64,000 bases of DNA from Streptomyces sp. NBC_00523 (GTDB lineage: Bacteria; Actinomycetota; Actinomycetes; Streptomycetales; Streptomycetaceae): assembly GCF_036346615.1 (NCBI RefSeq), contig NZ_CP107836.1, positions 930,001 to 994,000 of the forward strand, given 5' to 3'. Shown piece by piece: positions 52,793 to 62,533 of the stretch (its first letter is position 1; each line of letters opens with the position of its first letter). The position numbers and the translations under genes are program-made. Below the pieces are notes generated by a model. The model saw only the letters and a list, made by a program, of their open reading frames with translations, searched no databases and was not told the DNA's origin.

Positions 52793-55700
52793 GCCCGTCC
52801 GCCCCGGACCGGAGCCGCACGGCCGACCCGTGCCGCTCCTTCACCACCTCCAGCTGGGCGGGGATGCGGCGGCGCAGGTCCGCGACATGGCTGACGATGC
52901 CGACGCTGCGGTCCCGTTCGCGCAGCGAGTCCAGCACGTCGAGCACCTCGTCCAGCGTCTGGTCGTCCAGGCTGCCGAACCCCTCGTCGATGAACAGCGT
53001 GTCGAGCCGTACGCCTCCGGCCTCGTCGGTCACGACGTCGGCGAGGCCGAGCGCCAGGGCCAGCGAGGCGAAGAACGTCTCACCGCCGGAGAGCGTGGCG
53101 GTGTCGCGCTCGCGGCCGGTCCAGGCGTCGATGACGTGCAGGCCGAGCCCGGCCCGGCGGCCGCCGGTACGGGCGTCGGAGTGGACGAGCTGGTAGCGGC
53201 CCGAGGACATCCGCTGCAAGCGGGCGGTGGCCGCCGCCGCGACCTGTTCGAGACGGGCCGCGAGCACGTACGACTCCAGCCGCATCTTGCGCGCGTTGTC
53301 CGCCGAGGTGCCGGCGGTGAGCCCGGCGAGCCGGGCGACGCGTTCGTACTCCTCGCGCACCGGACCCAGGCCGCGCACCTCGTCCGCCACGCGGCGCGAG
53401 AGCCTGGCGAGTTCGGTACGGCGTTCCCGCGCCGCGTCGAGCCCGGCCACTGCTTCGCGCAGCGCGCGCTCGGCCCGGTCGAAGCGTTCCCGGGCGGCTT
53501 CCGGGGCGGCGGGCGGGCGGTCCGCGGCGTCCCGGGCACCGGTCTCGGCGAGCCGGTCGGCGACTGCGGCGGCCTCGGCCTGCCAGGCGTCGATGCGGTG
53601 CTGGAGCGTACGCTGCGCCGCCTCGTCCAGCAGCGTCGCCGCGGCGGCCTCCGGCGTGTCGAACCCGGCCCGGAACGCGGCGTCCGCGAGCCGGTCGTCG
53701 GCCTCCTTCAGCCGGGCCGCCGCGCTCTCCTCCTCGCGCACCGCCCCGCCCGCCCCGGCGAGCAGGGCGACCCGCCGCTGGAGCACGGCGGCGTGCTCGG
53801 CGACGCTCGGGTGGCCCCCGCGCGCCCGGTCCAGCACGGTATCGATGTCCGTCTGCTCCCGGTCCAGCGACTCGCGCCGCGAGGTCCGCGCGGCGCCACG
53901 CTGTCCGACGCGCTGCCGCTCCTCGGCCCGCCGCCGCTGCTCCCGCTCGGCCCCGGCGAGCGCCTCCCGCGCGGAGTGCGCCCCGGCGGCAAGGCGGTAC
54001 GCCTCGGCGTGCTCGACGGCGAGGCCGTCCACGAGGGCGGCGAGTTCGGCGACGGTGGGATCGTCGTCGGCCGCCGCGCCCCCGGTCGGCTCGGTGTCGG
54101 CGGCCCCCGCCGCCGCGCGGGCCGTCGCGTGGCGTTCGCGGACCAGCGCCAGTTCCTGCTCCACCGTGGCCCGGGCCTGTTCCGCTTGACGGTGGGCGCG
54201 TTCGGCGGATTCCTCCGTCGCGCGGTCCACGTGACCGTCGGCGGGGCGGGCCGGGGCCGGGTGGTCCGTCGCGCCGCAGACCGCGCAGGGGGTGCCGTCG
54301 GCCAGCTGGGCGGCGAGTTCGGCCGCGATGTCCCGGAGGCGGCGTTCGCGCAGGTCGAGCCAGAACTCATGGGCGGCGGCGGCGTGTTCACGGGCAGCGG
54401 TCAGCGCCTGCCCGGCCGTGGCCACCTCGGCGGCCAGCGCGTCGCGGCGGCGGGCCGCGTCCAGGCGGCGGCGGGCCGGGTCCAGGCGGCGTGCCAGGAG
54501 TTCGGTGCGGGTGGCGGCTTCGAGGGCGGCGTCCAGGCGGGCCTGGAGGTCCTGCCGGGTGGTCTCCCAGCCGGCGAGCCAGTCCTCGGCCTCGCGGACC
54601 AGCTCCTCGTCGGCCCGGGCCTGCCGGTCCAGGGCGGCCCGCTCGTCGGCGATCTGCCCGGCCCGCTGCTCGGCGCGCCGGGCCGATTCGAGTCCGCCCA
54701 GGTCCTCGCGGAGCCGGTGCTCCAGGGCCGCCAGTTGTTCGGCGCCCGCCTCGGCCAGGGTCTCGGGCAGCCGGCCCCGGGCGCGGTCCCGCTCCTCACG
54801 CGCCCGCCGGTACGCCCGCTCCGCCGCCTCGCGCAGCTCAAGGGCCGGAGCGACGAGGTCCGCCTTGCGGGCGCGGGCGAGGCGGTCCCGCGCCTCCTCG
54901 CAGGCGGCGCGGCCGGTCTCCACGGCGTCGGCGCGGTGCCGGGTCTCGGCGTACCGCTGCTGGAGCGCGGCGAGTTCCCGTTCGGCGTCCAGGGCGATAC
55001 GGGCGGCGGCGTGCCGTCGCTCCGCCGTGGCCAGGACCGAAGCGGCGATGTCGTGGCGTTCGGCGGCGCCGCTGCGGGCGTTCGCGGCCCAGCCGAGGAC
55101 CGCGTCCGCGAGCCCGGGGTCGCCGGGCTGGAGGTCCGGCAGCGGGCACTCGCGGGCGGCGGGTCCGGCGGCCTGGGCGATGCGCTGGGCGAGCGCGAGG
55201 ATCTGGTCATCACCGGCCTTGACCTGGGCCTCGGCCACCCGGCGCAGCTCGGCGAGGCGGTCCTCGACAGCCGCGAAGCGCCGGGTGTCGAACAACCTCC
55301 CGAGGAGCCGGCCGCGCGCCTCGGCGTCGGCGCGCAGGAAGCGGGCGAACTCGCCCTGAGGCAGCAGGACCACCTGGCAGAACTGTTCGCGGCTCATGCC
55401 GACGAGCTGGGTGATCTCCTCCCCGATCTCCTGGTGCGACCGGCTGAGCGCCCGCCAGCCGTCCTCGGGGTCGTACTCGCGCAGCCAGCTCTGCGCCTTC
55501 TCCGTGGTGTGGCCGCCGCCCCGCTTCTTGGGGCGGGGCTGGGCCGGGCGCCGGGTGATCTCCAGGCGGCGCCCGCCGACGGTGAGGTCGAGCAGGACCT
55601 CGGTCGGCAGGTCCGCCGGGGCGTGGTCGCTGCGCAGCGAGGTGCCGGGGCTCTGCCGGGCGCCGGGCACGGCCCCGTACAGGGCGTAGCAGACGGCGTC

Positions 55701-55835
55701 CAGGACGGAGGTCTTGCCGGCCCCGGTCGGCCCGTGGAGCAGGAAGAGACCGGCGGCGGAGAGCGCGTCGAAGTCGATCTCCTGGGTGGCGCCGAAGGGG
55801 CCGAACGCGGTGACGCGGAGGGTGTGGAGCCTCAC
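52782..55835 (-). CDS. sbcC: Exonuclease subunit SbcC
   Basis: A 1017-residue SMC-like ATPase. Walker A GPTGAGKT at residues 35-42, two long Ala/Arg/Glu-rich coiled coils, zinc hook DGTPCAVCGATDHP in the middle, then LSGGETFFASLALALGLADV and Walker B LFIDEGFGSLDD near the end. With SbcD it cuts DNA hairpins and blocked ends. I use GTG 55835, which overlaps the sbcD stop (GTGA), giving MRLHTLRVTAFGPF, the canonical start. Confidence 0.95.
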   Translation of the reverse strand: MRLHTLRVTAFGPFGATQEIDFDALSAAGLFLLHGPTGAGKTSVLDAVCYALYGAVPGARQSPGTSLRSDHAPADLPTEVLLDLTVGGRRLEITRRPAQPRPKKRGGGHTTEKAQSWLREYDPEDGWRALSRSHQEIGEEITQLVGMSREQFCQVVLLPQGEFARFLRADAEARGRLLGRLFDTRRFAAVEDRLAELRRVAEAQVKAGDDQILALAQRIAQAAGPAARECPLPDLQPGDPGLADAVLGWAANARSGAAERHDIAASVLATAERRHAAARIALDAERELAALQQRYAETRHRADAVETGRAACEEARDRLARARKADLVAPALELREAAERAYRRAREERDRARGRLPETLAEAGAEQLAALEHRLREDLGGLESARRAEQRAGQIADERAALDRQARADEELVREAEDWLAGWETTRQDLQARLDAALEAATRTELLARRLDPARRRLDAARRRDALAAEVATAGQALTAAREHAAAAHEFWLDLRERRLRDIAAELAAQLADGTPCAVCGATDHPAPARPADGHVDRATEESAERAHRQAEQARATVEQELALVRERHATARAAAGAADTEPTGGAAADDDPTVAELAALVDGLAVEHAEAYRLAAGAHSAREALAGAEREQRRRAEERQRVGQRGAARTSRRESLDREQTDIDTVLDRARGGHPSVAEHAAVLQRRVALLAGAGGAVREEESAAARLKEADDRLADAAFRAGFDTPEAAAATLLDEAAQRTLQHRIDAWQAEAAAVADRLAETGARDAADRPPAAPEAARERFDRAERALREAVAGLDAARERRTELARLSRRVADEVRGLGPVREEYERVARLAGLTAGTSADNARKMRLESYVLAARLEQVAAAATARLQRMSSGRYQLVHSDARTGGRRAGLGLHVIDAWTGRERDTATLSGGETFFASLALALGLADVVTDEAGGVRLDTLFIDEGFGSLDDQTLDEVLDVLDSLRERDRSVGIVSHVADLRRRIPAQLEVVKERHGSAVRLRSGADGLSD

Positions 55836-56998
55836 CGGTTCACCTCGCGCACGCCGTCGTCCACCCGGACGTGGTCGAAGGCGCCCCGCAGCACCGCCCG
55901 CTCCTGCTCGTCGGTCCCCCAGCCGCCGCGCACGTGGGCCACGAAGTCCTCCGCGATGGTCTGGTCGTCGCGGCCGCGCAGGCGGCGGGCGTACGACAGG
56001 TCCGGGTCGTCGGGTGCCCGGTCCGGTTCGAAGACGAGGGCGAGGGTGTGCGGGAAGCGCTCGGTGAGGCGGGCCATCGGGTCGGCGGGGCGGACCGGGT
56101 CGGTGAGGGTGGCCTCGACCCAGGCGTCCTCGTGGCGGTCGAGCGCGGGGTCGTCGAGGAGGTCGTCCAGGCGGCCGTGCAGACGGGCGAGGCGGCGGGG
56201 CACCGGGCAGTCGATGCGTTCGCCGGTGACCGCCCCGGAGGCGTCCAGGTCGATGAGCCACATGGTCTTGCGGTGGGTGGCCTCGGAGAACGAGTAGGCG
56301 AGCGGGGAGCCGGAGTACCGGACGCGGTCGGTGACGGCCTGGCAGCCGTGGAGGTGGCCGAGGGCCGCGTAGTCGACGCCGTCGAAGACCCCGGCCGGGA
56401 CCGCCGCGACGCCGCCCACGGTGATGTCGCGCTCGCTGTCGCTGGGCTCGCCGCCGGCGACGAATGCGTGGGCGAGGACGACGGAGCGGGTGGAGTCGGG
56501 GCGTGCGGCGAGGTCGGCGCGGACGCGGTCCATGGCGGCGGTCAGCACGGCCTCGTGCCCGGCGCGCTCGGCCTTGAAGACGTCCTTGACCAGGGCGGGT
56601 TCCAAGTACGGCAACCCGTAGAACGCCACGTCGCCGTGCGCGTCGGGGATGACGACGGGGGTGCCGCAGTGCGCGGGGTCGGTGCGCAGGTGGATGCCGG
56701 CCCGGCCGATCAGTCCGGCGCCGACGCCGAGGCGGCGGGCGGAGTCGTGGTTGCCGGAGATCATCACCGTGGGCACCCCGGCGGCGGCGAGCCGGTGCAG
56801 GGCGTCGTCGAAGAGCTGCACCGCGCTGAGCGGGGGCACCGCCCTGTCGTACACGTCACCCGCCACCACGACGACGTCGGCCTCGTGCGCGGCGACGGTG
56901 GCGACCAGGTGGTCGAGATAGGCGGCCTGGGCGTCGAGCAGGGGGACCCGGTGGAACGACCGGCCGAGGTGCCAGTCCGATGTGTGCAGAATCCTCAA
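55832..56998 (-). CDS. sbcD: Exonuclease subunit SbcD
   Basis: A 388-residue Mn2+-dependent nuclease. Phosphoesterase motifs DWHLG, GDVYDRAVPP, GNHDS, LAHAFVAG and GHLHG are in order. I chose TTG 56998, which gives MRILHTSDWHLG, the family N-terminus, with GGAG seven bases upstream; the frame is open further but without this match. Coupled to sbcC. Confidence 0.94.
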   Translation of the reverse strand: MRILHTSDWHLGRSFHRVPLLDAQAAYLDHLVATVAAHEADVVVVAGDVYDRAVPPLSAVQLFDDALHRLAAAGVPTVMISGNHDSARRLGVGAGLIGRAGIHLRTDPAHCGTPVVIPDAHGDVAFYGLPYLEPALVKDVFKAERAGHEAVLTAAMDRVRADLAARPDSTRSVVLAHAFVAGGEPSDSERDITVGGVAAVPAGVFDGVDYAALGHLHGCQAVTDRVRYSGSPLAYSFSEATHRKTMWLIDLDASGAVTGERIDCPVPRRLARLHGRLDDLLDDPALDRHEDAWVEATLTDPVRPADPMARLTERFPHTLALVFEPDRAPDDPDLSYARRLRGRDDQTIAEDFVAHVRGGWGTDEQERAVLRGAFDHVRVDDGVREVNR

Positions 56999-57115
56999 GA
57001 CCCGGCTCCGGTCCGCATGCGCTTCCTCCGCCCCTGTGCCCTCACGTCCCACAGTGTCCCATCCCGCCGGGGGCCCGGGGGCGCGTCCGGGTGGTCCCGC
57101 CGGTCCGGGCCCGCG

Positions 57116-57742
57116 TCACGCGTCGTCGTACGCCTCGCCGCCCAGTTCCACCGACGCCTCGCCCGCCGTCGCGTCGGCCAGCCAGCGGCGGAACGCCTCG
57201 ACGTCGGCGTCCGGCAGCGCGATCTCGATGGCCACGTCGGCCGCGTACCGGACCTCGCGCACGGTGCGTCCGGTGGCGCGCAGTTCGTTCTCCAGCCGGC
57301 CCGCCCGCTGGTGCCCGACGGTGACGGTGGCGAGCCGGAAGCGGCGGCGGGTGCGGGTGCCGAGTGCGTCGAGGGCTTCACCGACCACTCCCCCGTACGC
57401 CCGGATCAGCCCGCCCGCGCCCAGCTTCACTCCGCCGTAGTAGCGGGTGACGACGGCGACGGCGTAGCAGACCTCGCGGCGCGTGAGCATCTGGAGCATG
57501 GGGACTCCGGCGGTGCCGCCGGGCTCGCCGTCATCACTCGCCTTCTGTACGGAGGCGTCGGCGCCGATCACGTACGCGTAGCAGTTGTGCGTGGCGGTCG
57601 GGTGCTCCCTGCGGACGCGGGCGATGAACTCCTGCGCCTCCTCCTCGGTGGCCGCGGGGGCGAGCGCGCAGAGGAAGCGGGACCGGTTGATCTCGCTCTC
57701 GTGCACGCCCGCGCGGGCGACGGTCCGGTACTCCTCCTGCAT
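57116..57742 (-). CDS. YigZ/IMPACT-family protein
   Basis: A 208-residue protein with the UPF0029 N-terminal domain: SRFLCALAPAATEEEAQEFI, THNCYAYVIG, SDDGEPGGTAGVPML and VTRYYGGVKLGAGGLIRAYG; a short DUF1949 domain follows. Related to the IMPACT translation regulator. Precise role unknown in bacteria. ATG 57742. Confidence 0.93.
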   Translation of the reverse strand: MQEEYRTVARAGVHESEINRSRFLCALAPAATEEEAQEFIARVRREHPTATHNCYAYVIGADASVQKASDDGEPGGTAGVPMLQMLTRREVCYAVAVVTRYYGGVKLGAGGLIRAYGGVVGEALDALGTRTRRRFRLATVTVGHQRAGRLENELRATGRTVREVRYAADVAIEIALPDADVEAFRRWLADATAGEASVELGGEAYDDA

Positions 57743-57801
57743 CCCGCCACCCTATGCGCACCTGCGGGAATGGCCGGAGCGGGCCGCCGGTTGTGCGGAT
57801 C

Positions 57802-58209
57802 ATGTACGCAGACACGGAGACGATCCGCAGGATCCTGGAAGACACCGGCGACACCTGGGCGGTGGTGGGCCTGTCCAACAACCGCTCGCGCGCGGCCTAC
57901 GGGGTCGCCGAGGTGCTTCAGCGCTTCGGCAAGCGCGTGGTGCCGGTGCACCCGAAGGCCGAGCGGGTGCACGGCGAGGACGGGTACGCCTCGCTGGCGG
58001 ACATCCCGTTCCCGGTGGACGTGGTCGACGTCTTCGTCAACAGCGAGCTGGCGGGCGCGGTGGCCGACGAGGCGGTCGCCAAGGGCGCCCGGGCCGTCTG
58101 GTTCCAGCTCGGCGTGGTGGACGAGCAGGCGTACGAACGCACCCGTGCGGCCGGGCTCGACATGGTCATGGATCGCTGCCCCGCCATCGAGATCCCGCGC
58201 CTCGGTTAG
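57802..58209 (+). CDS. CoA-binding domain protein
   Basis: A 135-residue Rossmann protein of the CoA_binding_2 type: VVGLSNNRSRAAYGVAEVLQRFGKRVVPVHPK, then VDVVDVFVNSELAG and a C-terminal GLDMVMDRCPAIE with a conserved-type Cys. It may bind CoA, acting as a regulator or S-thiolation site. ATG 57802 chosen for MYADTETIRRIL; an upstream ATG adds 16 residues. Stop overlaps the convergent YbaK gene. Confidence 0.9.
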   Translation: MYADTETIRRILEDTGDTWAVVGLSNNRSRAAYGVAEVLQRFGKRVVPVHPKAERVHGEDGYASLADIPFPVDVVDVFVNSELAGAVADEAVAKGARAVWFQLGVVDEQAYERTRAAGLDMVMDRCPAIEIPRLG

Positions 58210-58778
58210 GGCGCTTCGGGGGCCCGCATCCCCAGTCCGTCGAGGATCACCGCGCCCGGCAGGGCGCCCAGCGCCTTGCCGGTCACGATCAGCTTGCCCC
58301 GGCGCGAACCGCTGCCGATGAGGACCCACTCCTCGTCCACCACGGCGGAGTCGATCAGCAGCGGCCAGGCGGCGGGGAGCCCGATGGGCGTGATGCCGCC
58401 GTACTCCATGCCGGTCTCGCCGACCGCGGTGTCCATCGAGGCGAAGCGCGCCTTGCGGAGGCCGAGGTGCTTGCGGGCGACGCCGTTCACATCGACGCGC
58501 GAGTGCGACAGGACCAGGCAGGCGGCGAGGGTGACGTCGGTGCCGCGCTTGCCGGAGAGGACGACGCAGTTCGCCGAGTGGTCGAGCAGGCCGGGGCCGT
58601 GGTGGGCGACGAAGGCCGCCGTGTCGGCGATCTCCGGGTCGGTGTCGACGTGCAGGACCTGGTCGGGGGCGATGCCGCCCCAGCCGGTGCGCACTGCCTC
58701 GGCCACCGGGGCGGTGAGCAGGTCCTGACGGTCGACGGCGGGGCTGGCGTCCTCGAAGGAGCCGATGGGTGCGCGCAT
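58206..58778 (-). CDS. YbaK/ProX-type aminoacyl-tRNA deacylase
   Basis: A 190-residue editing-domain protein: CVVLSGKRGTDVTLAACLVLSHSRVDVN, HLGLRKARFASMDTAVGETGMEYGGITPIGLP, and VLIGSGSRRGKL with GSGSRRGKL near the C-terminus. It hydrolyses mischarged tRNA (Cys- or Ala-tRNA-Pro type). TAGCGT (58786-58791, minus strand) lies seven bases before ATG, so it is leaderless-like. A GTG 9 bases upstream is less likely. Confidence 0.92.
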   Translation of the reverse strand: MRAPIGSFEDASPAVDRQDLLTAPVAEAVRTGWGGIAPDQVLHVDTDPEIADTAAFVAHHGPGLLDHSANCVVLSGKRGTDVTLAACLVLSHSRVDVNGVARKHLGLRKARFASMDTAVGETGMEYGGITPIGLPAAWPLLIDSAVVDEEWVLIGSGSRRGKLIVTGKALGALPGAVILDGLGMRAPEAP

Positions 58779-58821
58779 ACGCGTCACGCTAACAGCGCCG
58801 CGGACGGGGGTCTGCGCCGTC

Positions 58822-59394
58822 TCACCTGACGGGCGGAACGCTTACGGCCATGGTGAGTTCGACCGGTTCGGTGCCCTCGTTGCGGTAGGCGTGCGGATGG
58901 TGCGCCTCGAAGGTGGCGGAGGTTCCGGCGCCCATCTCGTAGGGGGTGTCGGCGACGACGAGCGTGAGCGTTCCGGCGGTGACGTGGAGGAGTTCGACCG
59001 TGCCCTCGGGGTGCGGGTCGGAGCGGCTGCCCTCGCCGGGCATCAGCCGCCACGCACAGAGTTCGAGCGGGCCCCGGGCGTCCGTGCCGACCAGGAGCGT
59101 GGTCGAGCTGCCCGCCTCGGTGGACCAGAGGCGGACGGTCTGGTCGGCGGGGACCAGGCGGACCGGGGAGCCCTGTTCGTAGTCGAGCAGGGTGGTGATG
59201 CTGACGCCGAGCGCGTCGGCCAGCTTGACCGTGGTGCCGACGCTCGGATTGGTGCGGGCCTGCTCGATCTGGATGATCATGCCGCGGCTGACCCCGGCGC
59301 GCGCGGCCAACTGGTCCAAGGTGAAGCCGCGTTCACCGCGCCAGCGCTTGAGATTGCGCGCGAGGGACTGGGTCAGCTGATCGAGGTCCGTCAC
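58822..59394 (-). CDS. XRE-family regulator with cupin domain
   Basis: A 190-residue regulator with helix-turn-helix at about 8-62 (LARNLKRWRGERGFTLDQLAARAGVSRGMIIQIEQARTNPS) and a C-terminal cupin (LLHVTAGTLTLVVADTPYEMGAG, HHPHAYRNEG). I chose GTG 59394 (MTDLDQLTQSL), the common family start; a longer frame begins at 59430. Divergent from the EamA transporter, likely its target; the cupin may bind a small acid or amino compound. Confidence 0.9.
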   Translation of the reverse strand: MTDLDQLTQSLARNLKRWRGERGFTLDQLAARAGVSRGMIIQIEQARTNPSVGTTVKLADALGVSITTLLDYEQGSPVRLVPADQTVRLWSTEAGSSTTLLVGTDARGPLELCAWRLMPGEGSRSDPHPEGTVELLHVTAGTLTLVVADTPYEMGAGTSATFEAHHPHAYRNEGTEPVELTMAVSVPPVR

Positions 59395-59486
59395 ATTCCG
59401 TCCAATATTCTGTATGACACGGTCCAGCATCCTGCACTACGGTGCGGTGTACCCGTTCGTTCGCCGCACTGTACTGCGAGGCCCCC

Positions 59487-60353
59487 ATGACCGCGTTGTT
59501 CGCCCTGGCCACCAGCCTCCTGTGGGGGCTGGCCGACTTCGGGGGCGGCCTGCTGACCCGGCGCACACCCGCGCTGACCGTGGTCGTGGTCTCGCAGATC
59601 ATCACGGCGACGGTGCTGGGCGTGATCGTGATCGCCACGGGCGGCTGGAGCGAGGCGGGGCCCCGGCTCTGGTACGCGGTCGCGGCGGGCGTCGTCGGAC
59701 CGGTGGCGATGCTCTGCTTCTACCAGGCGCTCGCGCTCGGCCCGATGGGCGTGGTCTCCCCGCTCGGCTCGCTCGGCGTCGCCGTGCCGGTGGGCATCGG
59801 GCTGATCGCCGGGGAGCGCCCGGACCTCCTCCAGGGCGCCGGGGTCGCGGTGGCCGTCGTGGGTGTCGTGCTGGCGGGCGGTCCGCAGCTGCGCGGGGCG
59901 CCGGTGCAGCGGCGGGCGGTCCTGCTGACCCTGGTGGCGGCCTTCGGCTTCGGGGCCGTGATGTCACTGATCTCCCAGGCGTCGACCACGGTGACCGGGC
60001 TGTTCCTCGCCCTGTTCGTGCAGCGCGTCACCAACGTGGCGGTGGGCGGCGGGGCGCTGTACGTCTCCGTGCGGCGCGGCGGCCGGGCACTGCCGGAGGA
60101 CGGGGGCGCCGCGGCGGTCCGGGCGGCGCTTCCGGCGCTGGCGTTCGTCGGCCTCGCGGACGTCGCGGCCAACGGCACGTACTCCATGGCCGCCCAGCAC
60201 GGCCCGGTCACCGTCGCCGCGGTGCTGGCCTCGCTGTACCCCGTGGTGACCGCCCTGGCCGCGCGCGGGTTCCTGAAGGAGCGGCTGCGGGGCGTGCAGG
60301 CGGCGGGCGCGGGGCTGGCCCTGGTCGGCACGGTGCTGCTCGCGACGGGGTAG
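59487..60353 (+). CDS. EamA/DMT-family transporter
   Basis: A 288-residue protein with about ten membrane helices in two EamA repeats; FYQALALGPMGVVSPLGSLG and YSMAAQHGPVTVAAVLASLYPVVTALAA are the two repeat ends. Probably exports a small metabolite. Probably controlled by the XRE-cupin regulator. GAGG lies just before ATG 59487. It converges with the acyltransferase gene. Confidence 0.9.
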   Translation: MTALFALATSLLWGLADFGGGLLTRRTPALTVVVVSQIITATVLGVIVIATGGWSEAGPRLWYAVAAGVVGPVAMLCFYQALALGPMGVVSPLGSLGVAVPVGIGLIAGERPDLLQGAGVAVAVVGVVLAGGPQLRGAPVQRRAVLLTLVAAFGFGAVMSLISQASTTVTGLFLALFVQRVTNVAVGGGALYVSVRRGGRALPEDGGAAAVRAALPALAFVGLADVAANGTYSMAAQHGPVTVAAVLASLYPVVTALAARGFLKERLRGVQAAGAGLALVGTVLLATG

Positions 60354-60362
60354 GGCCTGTCC

Positions 60363-61100
60363 TCAGCCCTCTTCGAGCTGGGCCACGGCGAGGAGTTGTT
60401 CCGGGGTGACGCCCTCGGGGATCGGAACCGGGGCCGGTGTCCGCAGGGGCGGCTGCCAGCCCTTCTCCGGGTCCCAGCCGCGTACGACACGGGCGGGCGC
60501 TCCGGCCACCACCGCCCGGTCGGGCACCTCGCCGCGGACCACCGCTCCGGCGGCCACGACGACGTTGCGGCCGAGGCGGGCGCCGGGCAGGATCACCGCG
60601 CCGGTGCCGATCCAGCAGCCCGGGCCGATGGAGACCGGCTCCATCCGGGGCCACTGCTTGCCGATCGGCTGGTGCGGGTCGTCGTAGCTGTGGTTGGTCG
60701 AGGTGATGTAGACGTACGGACCGCAGTACGTGTCCGAGCCGATGGTCACCGTCGTGTCGGCGACGACATGGCTGCCCCGGCCCAGCACGACACCGTCGCC
60801 CAGGGTGAGAATGGGGTCGGGCCCGAGGTCCAGGCCGGGCATGAGGCCCGCGGTGAGCGTGACCTGTTCGCCGATGATGCAGTGGTCGCCCAGCCGGATC
60901 CACGGCTCCCCGAAGACCGTGCCCTGCGGGAAGGCCAGCCGGGTGCCCGCGCCGATCCGGGCGAACCGCAGCCCTCCGGGGTGCTCGGCGGTGACCGCGC
61001 CCGCCTCGCGCGCCCAGCGCCAGCAGCGGTGGACGGCGCCGGACAGGGCGCGCCGCCGCCAGGCGGTCAGGGGGGCGAGCGAATTCCGGTTCTTCGGCAC
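60363..61100 (-). CDS. Left-handed beta-helix acyltransferase
   Basis: A 245-residue hexapeptide-repeat protein. Repeats such as IGEQVTLTAG, LGDGVVLGRGSHVVAD, SIGPGCWIGTGAVILPGARLGRNVVVAAGAVVRGEVPDRAVVAGAPARVV form the helix; TSTNHSYDDP resembles the catalytic-His loop. Acetyltransferases of this group act on sugars or on LPS/antibiotic-like amines. Start GTG 61100 (MPKNRNSLAPL). N-terminal 50 residues are helical and unusual. Substrate unknown. Confidence 0.88.
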   Translation of the reverse strand: MPKNRNSLAPLTAWRRRALSGAVHRCWRWAREAGAVTAEHPGGLRFARIGAGTRLAFPQGTVFGEPWIRLGDHCIIGEQVTLTAGLMPGLDLGPDPILTLGDGVVLGRGSHVVADTTVTIGSDTYCGPYVYITSTNHSYDDPHQPIGKQWPRMEPVSIGPGCWIGTGAVILPGARLGRNVVVAAGAVVRGEVPDRAVVAGAPARVVRGWDPEKGWQPPLRTPAPVPIPEGVTPEQLLAVAQLEEG

Positions 61101-61239
61101 GCGCTCACCGTAAGCCGCGTCCACCGGGCGGGCGGCGGGACCGGCCTGTGATCTTCACCCCAACAGGGGGCCGTGCCGTCGCGTCGCATACGGTTTCCCC
61201 GGCGGCGACCGACGGCACCGGAGCACGGAGGAACGGGCG

Positions 61240-61770
61240 ATGGCGGAGCAGGCGATGATCATGGGCATCGGCGGCAAGGAGCCGGTCATCGACGCGGAGG
61301 CGTTCACCGCCCCGACGTCGGTGGCGATCGGCGACATCACCATGGCGGCGGGCTCCAGCCTCTGGTACCAGGCGGTGCTGCGCGCGGACTGCGGGCCGAT
61401 CGTGATCGGCGCGGACTCCAACATCCAGGACAACTGCAGCGTCCACGTCGACCCCGGCTTCACGGTGACGGTCGGCGAGCGGGTCTCGGTCGGCCACAAC
61501 GCGGTCCTGCACGGCTGCACCATCGAGGACGACGTCCTCATCGGCATGGGGGCCACCGTGCTCAACGGCGCCCACATCGGCGCGGGCTCGCTGGTCGCCG
61601 CGCAGGCCCTCGTACCGCAGGGGATGCGCGTGCCGCCGGGGTCGTTGGTCGCGGGCGTCCCGGCGAAGGTGAAGCGGGAGCTGACCGAGGAGGAGCTGGC
61701 GGGCGTCCGCTTCAACGCGGTGGGTTACGTGGAGCTGGCCAAGGCCCACCGCGAAGCCTGCGAGGGCTGA
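61240..61770 (+). CDS. Gamma-carbonic-anhydrase-family protein
   Basis: A 176-residue left-handed beta-helix. NIQDNCSVHVD and VGHNAVLHGC carry the three zinc-type His, IGMGATVLNGAHIGAGSLVAAQALVPQG completes the helix. Related proteins act as carbonic anhydrases or acyl-CoA-associated factors. CGGAGGAACG precedes ATG 61240. Ends seven bases from the convergent dedA stop. Confidence 0.92.
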   Translation: MAEQAMIMGIGGKEPVIDAEAFTAPTSVAIGDITMAAGSSLWYQAVLRADCGPIVIGADSNIQDNCSVHVDPGFTVTVGERVSVGHNAVLHGCTIEDDVLIGMGATVLNGAHIGAGSLVAAQALVPQGMRVPPGSLVAGVPAKVKRELTEEELAGVRFNAVGYVELAKAHREACEG

Positions 61771-61777
61771 GACCGGC

Positions 61778-62440
61778 TCAGTCCGCGACCGGCACGTTGT
61801 CCGGTTCCGGCTCGGCGGCCGCGGCGGAGTGCGCGGCGGCGGCCTTCTTCGCGCGGTTCTTGAGGACCAGCATGGAGGCGAGGCCGATCAGGACCGCGAT
61901 GGCCAGGCCCAGGTAGGAGAACCGCTTGAGCCACGCCTCGGCGACGACGCCCACCGAGTAGATGACGGCCGTGGTGCCGCCCGCCCAGGCGATCCCGCCG
62001 AGCACATTGGCGATGAGGAACTTCCAGTACGGCATGTGCAGCACACCGGCCAGCGGACCGGCGAAGATGCGCAGCAGGGCGACGAAGCGGCCGAAGAACA
62101 CGGCCCACATGCCCCACTTCTGGAAGGAGCGCTCGGCCATGCCGATCTGGCTCTCGCCGAAGTGCTTGGGGAACTTCCCGCCGAGCCAGGCCAGCAGGGG
62201 CCGTCCGCCCTTGCGGCCGATGGCGTAGCCGATCGAGTCCCCGATCACGGCTCCGGCGGTGGCGCAGGCGCCGAGGATCCAGGGGTTGATGCCGTCGTGG
62301 CTCGCGGCCAGCAGCGCGGCGCTGATCAGGACGATCTCGCCGGGCAGCGGGATGCCCAGGCTCTCCAGCCCGATGACGGCGCCCACCAGGATGTAGACGC
62401 TGATCGCGGGGACGGTCTCCAGCCATTCCTGGATGTGCAA
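61778..62440 (-). CDS. DedA-family membrane protein
   Basis: A 220-residue SNARE-associated/DedA protein. GLESLGIPLPGEIVLISAALLA and FFGRFVALLRIFAGPLAGVLHMPYWKFL are the family motifs, with three to five membrane helices. DedA proteins flip lipids or polyprenyl carriers. I chose TTG 62440: GGAGGAA lies eight bases upstream, and the protein then begins MHIQEWLETVP. The C-terminal tail is Ala/Lys/Glu-rich. Confidence 0.93.
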   Translation of the reverse strand: MHIQEWLETVPAISVYILVGAVIGLESLGIPLPGEIVLISAALLAASHDGINPWILGACATAGAVIGDSIGYAIGRKGGRPLLAWLGGKFPKHFGESQIGMAERSFQKWGMWAVFFGRFVALLRIFAGPLAGVLHMPYWKFLIANVLGGIAWAGGTTAVIYSVGVVAEAWLKRFSYLGLAIAVLIGLASMLVLKNRAKKAAAAHSAAAAEPEPDNVPVAD

Positions 62441-62533
62441 CGCCGGTTCCTCCGTAGTGATGTCCTGTCGCCCGCCGGACACTCATCGGCGCACCGCGGG
62501 AAGCCTACCCTCAGCTTCACGGAGGCGGACAGC

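Noticed and set aside
52830..56297. 1155-codon plus-strand frame opposite sbcC-sbcD
   Set aside because: It is a shadow frame produced by GC-biased third positions; no domain is recognisable, while the minus strand has full SbcC and SbcD motifs.
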